In this document: positions 8,076 through 15,825 of the stretch, piece by piece
How the letters are laid out: every line of letters begins with the position of its first letter
How positions within the stretch are numbered: the first letter of the stretch is position 1
From: Desulfomicrobium escambiense DSM 10707
GTDB taxonomy: Bacteria > Desulfobacterota > Desulfovibrionia > Desulfovibrionales > Desulfomicrobiaceae
DNA length: 64,000 bases
Direction of reading: 5' to 3'
Assembly (NCBI RefSeq): GCF_000428825.1
Contig: NZ_AUAR01000007.1
Coordinates: forward strand, 62,001 to 126,000
Notes under the pieces: generated by a model
The model's database searches: none
What the model saw: the letters and a program-made list of their open reading frames with translations, nothing else
Told to the model about the DNA's origin: nothing
Program-made: the position numbers and the translations under genes

Positions 8076-8834
8076 TCATGCGTTTCCGGCGGATTCGGGG
8101 CCGAACTTCTGCTCCAGCCTGTCCGCCAGGGAGTTGAGTACAAAGTAGAGCTTGTTGTGCTTCTCCGCCTCGGGGTCCGGGGCGCTGCCGAGCTCCGCGT
8201 AGGCCTTGTCGCGCAGGCCCCGCAGCTCTTCGCGCTCCGCGTCCGTGACCGCGGCCTCCAGCAGGTCGTCGTAGATCTTGATGGCCTGCTCGTACTCGCC
8301 CTGGGCCGAGAGGAGCTTGGCCATGGTCTTGGTCTTGATGCCGGAATTGATGCAGAACTGGGCTACTTCCTCGGCGTCGAGGTCCCGCTCGGGCTCCACC
8401 GGGACGTCGCTGGCGGCCAGGTCCTCGGAGTAGTGCCCGATGCCGCAGGTCAGCAGCTTGGCCAGATCCACGCTTTCGCCGTGGGAGTTGCGCTCCAGGA
8501 CGAACGCGGCCATGGCCAGGTCCGCCTGACCCGACTTGAGGTAATGCTCGCGCAGCCGCAGCCAGAACTTCTCGTAGGCCAGCAGCTTGGCGAGGATGGT
8601 CTGGGCCCTGCCTGCGGCGGCACCCTCCTCCCCCTCCTCACTCAGGAGATCGATGAGATAGAGCTGGGCTTCGAGGTAGTCGGGGTGGTTCTCGACGCCC
8701 CGCTGCACGATCTCGATGGCCCGCCGGGTGTGACCCTGCTTGCGGTACAGGCGGGCCAGCGGAAAGAAGATCTTGGACCCGGAGTCGTGCTCGAGGAGCT
8801 CGTCGAAAAGGGCGAGGGTATCGTTCATATTCAT
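8076..8834 (-). CDS. Tetratricopeptide repeat protein
   Basis: A 252-residue, helix-rich cytoplasmic protein. TPR-like units are seen at the N-terminus (FFPLARLYRKQGHTRRAIEI, then a unit with HPDYLEAQLYLIDLL) and again near residue 190 (LLSAQGEYEQAIKIYDDLL), with a charged linker between. The start at 8834 overlaps the stop of the FtsB-like gene by four bases (ATGA), so translation is coupled. It ends a minus-strand set containing two twitching-motility ATPases, a zinc-ribbon protein and an FtsB-like protein; a scaffolding role in envelope or pilus function is an inference from context. Confidence 0.75.
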   Translation of the reverse strand: MNMNDTLALFDELLEHDSGSKIFFPLARLYRKQGHTRRAIEIVQRGVENHPDYLEAQLYLIDLLSEEGEEGAAAGRAQTILAKLLAYEKFWLRLREHYLKSGQADLAMAAFVLERNSHGESVDLAKLLTCGIGHYSEDLAASDVPVEPERDLDAEEVAQFCINSGIKTKTMAKLLSAQGEYEQAIKIYDDLLEAAVTDAEREELRGLRDKAYAELGSAPDPEAEKHNKLYFVLNSLADRLEQKFGPESAGNA

Positions 8835-9112
8835 TTCACGATGTACATGATTTCGTTGTCGGCGACATAGCACAGCTCCCGCTTGATGAGGCGCTGCACA
8901 TACTTCTCGTCACGCTTGAGCACCCGGATCTCGGAGCTCAGCTGGCGGTTCTTGGCGTCGATGTCGTCAAGGGATGCCTGCACGCCCTCGATCTTGAGGC
9001 GCAGGTCCTTGTAGGCCTGGATGCCGCTCTCGGCGTCGAAAATCTTGAACACCATGAAGATGTTGACCAAGCACAGGGCGAAAAGGAATATTTTGCTCTT
9101 GTCCCGGATCAT
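8831..9112 (-). CDS. FtsB/DivIC-like septum formation initiator protein
   Basis: A 93-residue protein with one N-terminal membrane helix (about residues 8-22), a coiled-coil-like segment (LRLKIEGVQASLDDIDAKN) and a short C-terminal region ending in RELCYVADNEIMYIVK. This is the size and layout of the FtsB/DivIC family, bitopic partners of FtsL and FtsQ in the divisome. The match to the family's typical motifs is general rather than specific. It lies three bases after the zinc-ribbon gene and overlaps the TPR gene by four bases. Confidence 0.75.
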   Translation of the reverse strand: MIRDKSKIFLFALCLVNIFMVFKIFDAESGIQAYKDLRLKIEGVQASLDDIDAKNRQLSSEIRVLKRDEKYVQRLIKRELCYVADNEIMYIVK

Positions 9113-9115
9113 GCA

Positions 9116-9700
9116 CTACCCTTTCTGGCGGAGCTTCCTGCCCGCTTCGGTCCATGGTTCGATGTAATTGTCGTATTCGCCCAGGGCCAGATCGAGGAAG
9201 TTTTCGATCCGCTCGCCGTCGGCCGCGCCGATGACCGTATTCACGCCGCGCAGGAAGGCCTCGTTGGGATGCATGCTCTGGCATTTGGCCTCGACGAGGA
9301 CGATGTTGACCTCCCGCCGCCTGATGCCGTTCCATTTCCTGACGATGGCCAGGATGGACCTGCTCTCCTCGGACTCTTCGAGAATCAGCATGTTGTAGTA
9401 GTTGATGCGGACCTTGTCCACGGCTTCATGGACATACCTGGCCTCGGAGACGAAAATGCCGCGTCCCTTGAGAAACTGGGCGATACGCCCAGCCAGGTCG
9501 TGGTTCTTGACGAACATGAAGGCCACCACGGCGTCGTGGGGAAAGTGCTCCGGGGCGACGACCTTCTCGTCCAGGGCGTCCTGGTCCACGAGGATGGGCT
9601 CGCGACACTTGGGGCAGTTGAGCTTGAACTTCCGTGTCTCGGGGATGCGGTCGTCGGGAATGACGAACGTCGAATTGCAGGATGTGCAGATGATCTCCAT
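9116..9700 (-). CDS. MJ0042-type zinc-ribbon protein with receiver-like domain
   Basis: A 194-residue protein. The N-terminus is a zinc ribbon of the MJ0042 type: Cys5, Cys8, Cys29 and Cys32 (CTSC...CPKC). Residues 60-185 have the alternating strand-helix character of a CheY-like fold (AVVAFMFVK, YNMLILEE, VNIVLVEA), but without a clear phospho-acceptor Asp and Lys set, so it may be a pseudo-receiver. Starts at 9700 (ATG) and 9709 (GTG) are both possible; the G-rich site suits 9700. It is directly downstream of the PilU-like gene (gap about 12 bases), suggesting a link to type IV pili. Confidence 0.7.
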   Translation of the reverse strand: MEIICTSCNSTFVIPDDRIPETRKFKLNCPKCREPILVDQDALDEKVVAPEHFPHDAVVAFMFVKNHDLAGRIAQFLKGRGIFVSEARYVHEAVDKVRINYYNMLILEESEESRSILAIVRKWNGIRRREVNIVLVEAKCQSMHPNEAFLRGVNTVIGAADGERIENFLDLALGEYDNYIEPWTEAGRKLRQKG

Positions 9701-9712
9701 GGTTCCCACCCC

Positions 9713-10888
9713 CTAGAAAAGGGACGTCTTGCGTTCGTATTCGTGGTCGAGCTCCAGGCCCTCGATGTCCGTGACCTTCTCGCCTCGCGCCGTCTTGATC
9801 TTGTCGACCATCTGCGCCAGCCGCGACTTGTCCGAGGCGTAGGTCATGGCCGAGTCCTCGGTGATGACATTCTCGTAAAAAAGATTGGCAAGGTACTTGT
9901 CGAAGGTGACCATGCCGTAGGCGTCGCCGGACTCGACGATGCCGTAGAAGGTCTTGTCCTCGCTCTCGCCGTTCAAGATGCACTCCTTGACCCGCAGGTT
10001 GGACTTGAGAATCTCGAAGGCCGGCACACGGCCACCGCCGATGCGCGGCAGGAGGCGCTGGGACACGACGTACTTGAGACTCTCCATGAGGCGCGATCGG
10101 ATGAGGCGTTCCTCGGCCAATTCGAACATGCCGATGATGCGGTTGATGGTCTGGCCCGTGTCCGAGGTATGCAGGGTGCCGAGCACCAGGTGCCCCGTCT
10201 CGGCGGCCTCCAGGGCGATGGTGATGGTCTCGCGGTCGCGGATTTCACCGACCAGAATGACCTTGGGCGCCTGACGTAGGGCCGCTCGCAGTCCCGAGGC
10301 GAAGGTGTCGAAATCAAGCCCCAGTTCGCGCTGGTTGACGGTGCCCAGCTTGTGCTCATGCACGTACTCGATGGGGTCTTCGAGGGTGACGATGTGCTTG
10401 CGGTACATCAGGTTGATGTTGTCGATGAGGGCGGCCAGGGACGTGGTCTTGCCTGTGCCCGTGGCGCCCGTGACCAGGATCAGGCCGAATTTCTCCTTGG
10501 ACATCTGGTAGAAGACGTCGGGCAGGGCCAGCTCCTTGATGGTCGGGACCACGGAGGTCAGCTTGCGCATGACGATGGCCAGGGACCCTTTCTGCCCCAG
10601 CACGTTGACACGGAAACGGCAGCGCCCAGGCAGTTCATAGGACAGGTCGCAGGAGCCGCGGGAGAGCTGATCCTCGTAGAGGCGCAGGTTGCGGCCCATG
10701 AGGCACATGGCCACGGCCTCGACCTGGAACGGCAGCAGCGGCCCCGGATTGGGCGTGATTTTCGCGTCCACGAGCTCGCCGTGGACCTCGGCCTGCACCG
10801 GCTTGTTGACCGTGAAGATGATGTCGGAGGTGTCGGGCGAGAAGTCCAGGACCTGATGCAAAATGTGGTCAAGATGCGCTCGTTGCAT
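9713..10888 (-). CDS. PilT/PilU-like twitching motility ATPase
   Basis: A 391-residue secretion-type ATPase that probably powers pilus retraction with PilT. It has Walker A GATGTGKTTS near residue 142, an Asp box (TLEDPIEYVH), Walker B (ILVGEIRDRET) and a His box (LGTLHTSDT). Its N-terminal domain differs from PilT, and its order after pilT agrees with PilU. The start follows the pilT stop by one base, so the two are coupled. The C-terminal tail after residue 345 is charged and unlike PilT. Confidence 0.88.
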   Translation of the reverse strand: MQRAHLDHILHQVLDFSPDTSDIIFTVNKPVQAEVHGELVDAKITPNPGPLLPFQVEAVAMCLMGRNLRLYEDQLSRGSCDLSYELPGRCRFRVNVLGQKGSLAIVMRKLTSVVPTIKELALPDVFYQMSKEKFGLILVTGATGTGKTTSLAALIDNINLMYRKHIVTLEDPIEYVHEHKLGTVNQRELGLDFDTFASGLRAALRQAPKVILVGEIRDRETITIALEAAETGHLVLGTLHTSDTGQTINRIIGMFELAEERLIRSRLMESLKYVVSQRLLPRIGGGRVPAFEILKSNLRVKECILNGESEDKTFYGIVESGDAYGMVTFDKYLANLFYENVITEDSAMTYASDKSRLAQMVDKIKTARGEKVTDIEGLELDHEYERKTSLF

Positions 10889-10889
10889 G

Positions 10890-11972
10890 TTACACCTCGG
10901 TGAAGTCCTGGGGCGGCGTGACCAGGAACTCGCGGAACTTGGACTTGGTGGCGGCCTTGTTGTAGGCCTGTTCGGGGTCGATCATGCCGGCCGTCAGGAG
11001 CTTCATGATGGCGTCGTCGATGCTCTGCATGCCGAACTTGCGGCCGGTCTCGATGACGGAATTGATCTGGAAGATCTTGTTCTCGCGGATGAGATTGCGC
11101 ACGGCCGGCGTGGCGATGAGGATCTCGATGCCGGCCACGCGGCCGGGCTGGTCGATGCGCTTGAACAGGTTCTGGGCGATGATGGCCCGCAGTGAGTCGG
11201 CCAGGCCCGAGCGGATCTGCCCCTGCAGGTCGCCGGGGAAGACTTCGATGATGCGGTCGATGGTCTTGGAGGCCGAGATGGTGTGCAGGGTGGCGAAGAC
11301 GAGATGGCCCGTCTCGGCCGCCTCAAGGGCCAGCTGGATGGTTTCCAGGTCGCGCATTTCGCCGACCAGGATGATGTCCGGGTCCTCGCGCAGGGCCCCG
11401 CGCAGGGCCGCGCTGAAACTCATGGTGTCGCGCCCGACCTCGCGCTGGTTGATGAGGCAGTTCTGGGGCTCGTGCACGAACTCGATGGGGTCCTCGATGG
11501 TCAGGATGTGGTCCTTGCGGATCTTGTTCACGTAATCCACCAGGGCCGCCAGGGTCGTGGACTTGCCCGAGCCCGTGGGGCCCGTGACCAGGACCAAGCC
11601 CTTGGGCAGCAGGGCCAGGTTCTTGAGGACCGAAGGCAGGCCCAGTTCGTCCAGGGACAGAATCTTCTGCGGGATCTCGCGGAAGACCGCGCCGATGCCG
11701 CGCTTCTGCATGAAGAAGTTGGCGCGGTAACGGGCCAGGTGCGGCACCTCGTACGAGAAGTCCACGTCGCCGGACTCTTCGAAGGTCTTGATCTTGTTCT
11801 CGGGGGTGATTTCGTAGAGCATCTTCTTGAGTTCTTCATGCTCCAGAAACTTGTATTTGATGCGCTGCATTTCTCCATGCAGGCGGATGATGGGCTGCGA
11901 ACCGGAGGAAAGATGGAGATCCGAGGCCCCCAGTTCATGCATCATCTTGAAAAAAGCATCGATTTGAGCCAT
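10890..11972 (-). CDS. pilT: Type IV pilus retraction ATPase PilT
   Basis: A 360-residue hexameric ATPase that depolymerises type IV pili. Signatures: N-terminal ASDLHLSSGSQP, Walker A GPTGSGKST near residue 129, TIEDPIEFVH, Walker B ILVGEMRDLET, and AATLHT-type His box (FATLHTISA). The PilT-specific C-terminal element AIRNLIRE is present as AVRNLIRE near 296. Length is usual for the family. It is first in a minus-strand set with a PilU-like gene; pilus assembly genes are outside the window. Confidence 0.93.
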   Translation of the reverse strand: MAQIDAFFKMMHELGASDLHLSSGSQPIIRLHGEMQRIKYKFLEHEELKKMLYEITPENKIKTFEESGDVDFSYEVPHLARYRANFFMQKRGIGAVFREIPQKILSLDELGLPSVLKNLALLPKGLVLVTGPTGSGKSTTLAALVDYVNKIRKDHILTIEDPIEFVHEPQNCLINQREVGRDTMSFSAALRGALREDPDIILVGEMRDLETIQLALEAAETGHLVFATLHTISASKTIDRIIEVFPGDLQGQIRSGLADSLRAIIAQNLFKRIDQPGRVAGIEILIATPAVRNLIRENKIFQINSVIETGRKFGMQSIDDAIMKLLTAGMIDPEQAYNKAATKSKFREFLVTPPQDFTEV

Positions 11973-12107
11973 TTATACCCCCATCACCAGGAGTTGATCA
12001 CGAAATGCGGCATTCCGGAAAAGTGAATGTGACGTGTCCGCAGCCTTCAAAACTGTCCGATCGAATAGGCTTGTACAGGAAAAATCCACAAAACGGAACG
12101 CAAAACT

Positions 12108-12647
12108 TCAGTCGCCCCAAATCCGGTAAAAGCCGTACAGATAGTTCCAGCCGGAATAGACGGTCAGCAGAAGAGCCACAAAAAGCAGCCCCGAGCCGAG
12201 CCACGCGACGTTAATGCCGAACATCGGATAGTGATAGATCAGGGGAACCAGGGCGACGCTCTGCATGATGGTCTTGAGCTTGCCGTACTTGTCCGCGGCG
12301 ATGACATGCCCCTTGTCCGCGGCGATGGCCCGCAGGCCCGTGACGAGGATCTCGCGCACGATGATGATGATGGCCACCCAGGCCGGAACCCAGTTCAGCT
12401 CGACGAGCATGACCAGGACCGAGGCGATGAGGATCTTGTCGGCCATGGGGTCGAGGAATTTCCCGAAATTGGTGACCTGATTGTATTTGCGGGCCAGGAA
12501 GCCGTCGGCCAGGTCCGTCAGGATGGCCACGAGGAAAAGCAGCATGGCCAGGGCGCAGGTCGTGGGACCGGGAAAATACAGCAGGGCGACGATGAACGGC
12601 ACCGCCAGGACGCGAAACAGGGTAAGGGCATTGGGTAGGTTCATCAT
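12108..12647 (-). CDS. pgsA: CDP-diacylglycerol--glycerol-3-phosphate 3-phosphatidyltransferase
   Basis: A 179-residue integral membrane enzyme making phosphatidylglycerol phosphate from CDP-diacylglycerol and glycerol 3-phosphate. The CDP-alcohol phosphatidyltransferase signature D-G-x2-A-R-x8-G-x3-D-x3-D is complete (DLADGFLARKYN at about 46-57, then GKFLDPMADK). About five membrane segments are visible. Two adjacent ATG codons (12647 and 12644) can start it; no strong ribosome site is seen. The start lies seven bases after the stop of the transglycosylase gene, suggesting cotranscription. Confidence 0.92.
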   Translation of the reverse strand: MMNLPNALTLFRVLAVPFIVALLYFPGPTTCALAMLLFLVAILTDLADGFLARKYNQVTNFGKFLDPMADKILIASVLVMLVELNWVPAWVAIIIIVREILVTGLRAIAADKGHVIAADKYGKLKTIMQSVALVPLIYHYPMFGINVAWLGSGLLFVALLLTVYSGWNYLYGFYRIWGD

Positions 12648-12653
12648 CGCTGT

Positions 12654-13253
12654 TTATTCGTAATGCTGGAGCCGCGCCCAGACTTTTTGTACATAGTTTT
12701 GTGTTTCGGTATACGGAGGAATCCCCCCGTATTTCTTCACCGCGTTGGGTCCCGCATTGTAGGCGGCCACGGCCAGCCTCCTGTCGGGGAATGTATCGAG
12801 CAAATACTTCAGGTACCGGATGCCGGCGTCGATGTTCTCCTTCGGGTCGAAGGGGTTGTCGAGGTCGAGGTCACGGCCCGTTTCGGGCATGATCTGCATC
12901 ATGCCCTGGGCCCCGGCCGTGGACACGGCTCCGGCGTCGAACCCGGACTCCACGTCGATGACGGCCATGACAAGTTTCTTGTCCACCCCGTGCTTGCGGC
13001 ACAGGCCCGAAACGATGGCGTCCACCTCCTGCACGGTGCGCTTGTCGCGCTTGAAGCCGACCAGAGCCCTGCGGATGTAGTTGATGGACTTCTGAAACTT
13101 GTAGGGCTTGTAACGTTTTGACGTCGGGATGTCCGTGATGCACAGAGACCCGTCTTCCTTGACCATGTAGTAGATGCCCTTGGCCCGCGCGTCAGCGCCG
13201 GGCCAGAGGAGCACCCCCACGAGGAAAAGGGAAACCGCCACGACACGTTTCAT
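12654..13253 (-). CDS. Lytic transglycosylase (SLT domain)
   Basis: A 199-residue exported enzyme predicted to cut peptidoglycan to 1,6-anhydromuramyl products. Signal peptide at residues 1-24 (ends ADARA). Residues 25-60 resemble a short DUF4124-like beta segment. The SLT domain has the catalytic Glu in VIDVESGFDAGAV (Glu102), the GAQGMMQIMPxTG motif near 115 and AVAAYNAGPNAV near 165. It is shorter than MltC/Slt70 and fits the small single-domain group. It begins 21 bases after the Mrp gene stop on the same strand. Confidence 0.9.
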   Translation of the reverse strand: MKRVVAVSLFLVGVLLWPGADARAKGIYYMVKEDGSLCITDIPTSKRYKPYKFQKSINYIRRALVGFKRDKRTVQEVDAIVSGLCRKHGVDKKLVMAVIDVESGFDAGAVSTAGAQGMMQIMPETGRDLDLDNPFDPKENIDAGIRYLKYLLDTFPDRRLAVAAYNAGPNAVKKYGGIPPYTETQNYVQKVWARLQHYE

Positions 13254-13274
13254 ACGCCCACCGTCACCTCACCT

Positions 13275-14180
13275 TCAGACGTGGCTGCTCGAAACCGCCT
13301 CCAGGCTGTTGCGCGCGGCCTCGACGACGCGGTCGGCCAGGGCCAGCAGCGCCAGCTTGGCCGGGCAGTCCACATCGAGCATGACCACGGGCTTGCCCAG
13401 GTCGCCGGCGACCACCGTGGCCGGATCGAGGGGAATGGCGCCCAGGAACTCAAGCGAGTACTTCTTGGCCAGTTCCTCTCCCCCGCCCTTCTTGAACAGG
13501 TCGATCTGCTGGGAACAGTGCGGACAGATGAGCCCGCTCATGTTCTCGACCACGCCGAGAATGTTCGCCTTCACGTATTGCAGGAAATTAATCGATTTTC
13601 GCACGTCTGCCAAAGAAATTTCTTGGGGCGTGGTGATGACGATGCTCAGGGCGTCGGGCACGGTCTTCAGCACGGCCATGGGCTCGTCACCGGTGCCTGG
13701 AGGCGAGTCGATGACCAGGAAGTCGAGCTCGCCCCAATCCACGTCGGACACGAACTGGCGGATGGCCGAGGTCTTCATGGGACCCTTCCACAACACGGCC
13801 TGGTCCGGGTCCTTGAGCAGCGACTCCATGGACACCACGGACAGGTTCTCGCTGTAGCGCTTGGGCTGGATGCCCTTCTCGGGGTCGATGTCCAGCAGGC
13901 CCTTGAGGCCCAGCAGGTGCGGGACGCTGGGGCCGTGGATGTCGACGTCCAGCAGGCCCACCTTGTAGCCGCGCAGGGCCAGGCCGGCGGCCAGGTTGGT
14001 CGACACGGAGCTCTTGCCCACGCCGCCCTTGCCGCTCATGACGAAGAGCTTGTATTTGATCTTGGACAGGGTGCTGGCGATGACCTTGTCCTGGCGCTCC
14101 ATCTTGGACTCGGGGCTGTCCTGGATGGTGCCCAGGTTCTGCTTGCTCGAACAGCTCGAGCAGGAAGACTTGGAAGACAT
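13275..14180 (-). CDS. Mrp/NBP35-family ATP-binding protein (Fe-S carrier)
   Basis: A 301-residue P-loop ATPase. The start at 14180 has a strong GGAGGG site and gives a Cys-rich N-terminus (CSSCSSK). A deviant Walker A GKGGVGKSS lies near residue 50, and a CPHC motif near residue 218 matches the bridging Fe-S site of Mrp/NBP35 homodimers. These proteins carry and deliver Fe-S clusters and are abundant in sulfate reducers. It lies between pcm and the transglycosylase on the minus strand; the annotated start is about 100 bases past the pcm stop. Confidence 0.9.
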   Translation of the reverse strand: MSSKSSCSSCSSKQNLGTIQDSPESKMERQDKVIASTLSKIKYKLFVMSGKGGVGKSSVSTNLAAGLALRGYKVGLLDVDIHGPSVPHLLGLKGLLDIDPEKGIQPKRYSENLSVVSMESLLKDPDQAVLWKGPMKTSAIRQFVSDVDWGELDFLVIDSPPGTGDEPMAVLKTVPDALSIVITTPQEISLADVRKSINFLQYVKANILGVVENMSGLICPHCSQQIDLFKKGGGEELAKKYSLEFLGAIPLDPATVVAGDLGKPVVMLDVDCPAKLALLALADRVVEAARNSLEAVSSSHV

Positions 14181-14278
14181 GTTCCCTCCGGGTGTATCTT
14201 CGCCCGCCGTCCCGCCGCGCGGGGCCGGAAAGGGCTTTTCGTTCTCGATAAAAAAGCGGCTTCCGGGGCGGGGCCGCT

Positions 14279-14926
14279 TCAGACTTTCCAACCGTGTGAG
14301 CCGACGAGATCCACGAAGGCCACGGAGCCGTGGTCCTCCTGATGAATGCGGCCCTCCTTCTTGAAGATGCGCAGCAGGCGCTGTTCCCGCTTGGCCCGCC
14401 CCACGGGGATGACCATGATGCCCGGATCCGTCAACTGGTCCAGGAGGGGCTGCGGGACTTCGGGCCCTCCCGCCGTGACGATGATGCGGTCGAAGGGGCC
14501 GAGCTCCGGCCAGCCCAGGGTGCCGTCGTCCAGTTTGACCCGGACGTTGAAGTACCGCATGTCCAGGAGCCGGGTGCGGGCCGCCATGTAGAGCTGCTTG
14601 ATGCGCTCCACGGTGAAGACCTCGGCGCCCATGGCCGCCAGGATGGCCGCCTGGTATCCAGAGCCGGTGCCGATCTCGAGGATGCGCATCTGGGGGCGGA
14701 CCACCAGAAGCGTGGTCATGAGGGCCACGATGTAGGGCTGGGACAGGGTCTGGCCCAAACCGATGGGGACGGGATGATCACCGTAGGCCTGGACCTGCAG
14801 GGCCTCGTCGACGAAGAGGTGCCTGGGGACCTGACGCATGACCGAAAGCACGCGTTCGTCCGTGATCCCGCGAGCCTCGATCTGCTCCCGCACCATCCTC
14901 TCGCGATTGCGAACTAGACCCTTCAA
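14279..14926 (-). CDS. pcm: Protein-L-isoaspartate O-methyltransferase
   Basis: A 215-residue SAM-dependent enzyme that repairs isoaspartyl residues. Motifs: [16 protein letters not shown] at about 55-70, SAM loop [13 protein letters not shown] near 84, [15 protein letters not shown] near 144. The TTG at 14926 has GAGGGAAC upstream and was chosen; a downstream ATG ([10 protein letters not shown]) is possible but lacks a ribosome site. Length is typical. The gene begins a minus-strand run leading into the Mrp ATPase. Confidence 0.92.
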   Translation of the reverse strand: MKGLVRNRERMVREQIEARGITDERVLSVMRQVPRHLFVDEALQVQAYGDHPVPIGLGQTLSQPYIVALMTTLLVVRPQMRILEIGTGSGYQAAILAAMGAEVFTVERIKQLYMAARTRLLDMRYFNVRVKLDDGTLGWPELGPFDRIIVTAGGPEVPQPLLDQLTDPGIMVIPVGRAKREQRLLRIFKKEGRIHQEDHGSVAFVDLVGSHGWKV

Positions 14927-15109
14927 GTTCCCTCATCCCCCCGGGCGCTTCGATTCATTGGAAATCATTGCCTAAACGCTCGATGCAAACCAGATTTCAC
15001 CCACCAAGTCAACTCGCACGTCCCCGCAAGGCCCATGGAACCCCGCTGCAAACCTTTTTCTTGCGCCAGCCGTACGAATCGGCGAAGAATGAGAAAAAAG
15101 GAGTATGCC

Positions 15110-15541
15110 ATGTTCCAGGTGAAAAATATCATGACCAAGGACGTCTTCACCCTCAACCAGCACGACAGCCTGAGCGCGGCCAAGGACCTCATGAGCCTGG
15201 CCCGCATCCGGCACATCCCCATCGTCGACGCCGACGGTCACTTCGCGGGCCTGCTGACCCACCGCGACATCCTGGCCGCGACCATCTCCGAACTAGCCGG
15301 CATCGACCGCGAGACCCAGGACGAGATCGAGGCCGGCATCCCCATCACGGAGATCATGCAGACCGACGTGGTCACGGTCAGCCCCGACCTGTCCCTCAAG
15401 GAGGCGGCCAGGCTCCTGCTGGAGGAGAAATACGGCTGCCTGCCGGTGGTCTGCGACGCCACCCTGTGCGGCATCATCACCGAGGCGGACTTCCTGCGCC
15501 TGACCATCGATCTCATGGACGCCGTCGAGCCCGAAGAGTGA
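15110..15541 (+). CDS. Tandem CBS domain protein
   Basis: A 143-residue stand-alone Bateman module with two CBS domains (about residues 5-60 and 80-138). Each shows the V-xx-IMTxDVxTV start and the H/LPVVD..L.GIIT end. Such modules bind adenine nucleotides and regulate partners. The ATG at 15110 has AAAGGAG seven bases upstream; an in-frame ATG seven codons earlier is less likely. It is monocistronic, with a repeat element following its stop, and faces the convergent mgtE gene, which also contains CBS domains. Confidence 0.88.
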   Translation: MFQVKNIMTKDVFTLNQHDSLSAAKDLMSLARIRHIPIVDADGHFAGLLTHRDILAATISELAGIDRETQDEIEAGIPITEIMQTDVVTVSPDLSLKEAARLLLEEKYGCLPVVCDATLCGIITEADFLRLTIDLMDAVEPEE

Positions 15542-15549
15542 AAGCGCCG

Positions 15550-15652
15550 AGAATTGATTGTGGACTGCGTTGCTTCACCGCTTTTCAAGGGCTCATGTAG
15601 ACGGATGCGCTTCACCCTCGAAAAGCGCCTCGCTCCGCCCACAATCGATTCT
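15550..15652. repeat. Long palindromic repeat element, copy 2
   Basis: A 103-bp element between the CBS gene and mgtE. Outer arms 15550-15563 and 15639-15652 pair at 13 of 14 positions, and an inner stem pairs GCTTTTC with GAAAAGC. It matches the reverse complement of the element at 6132-6259: both share GGACTGCGTTGCT and GGGCTCATGTAG, while the stems differ by compensating changes. The remaining intergenic sequence to 15825 has a short GC hairpin (15788-15804). Confidence 0.8.
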
Positions 15653-15787
15653 AGCGCGACAGTTCACGCCGTTCATGTCTTCTTGACAACAATTCTGAAA
15701 ATGGATCGCTTCGTCGAAGCCCCCTCGCGATAAACCCTCTCAAAGGCCACAATGAACGCGGGTCAAGGGGCGCGCCCCTTGCGGGGT

Positions 15788-15804
15788 GCGGGGCGGCGCC
15801 CCGC
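15788..15804. terminator. GC-rich hairpin between convergent genes
   Basis: A 7-bp perfect stem, GCGGGGC with GCCCCGC, around a 3-base loop, 21 bases past the mgtE stop and between two convergent genes. It has no T-run, so an intrinsic terminator function is only a possibility. Confidence 0.35.
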
Positions 15805-15825
15805 ATCCTCACCCCTGCCGCAAAT

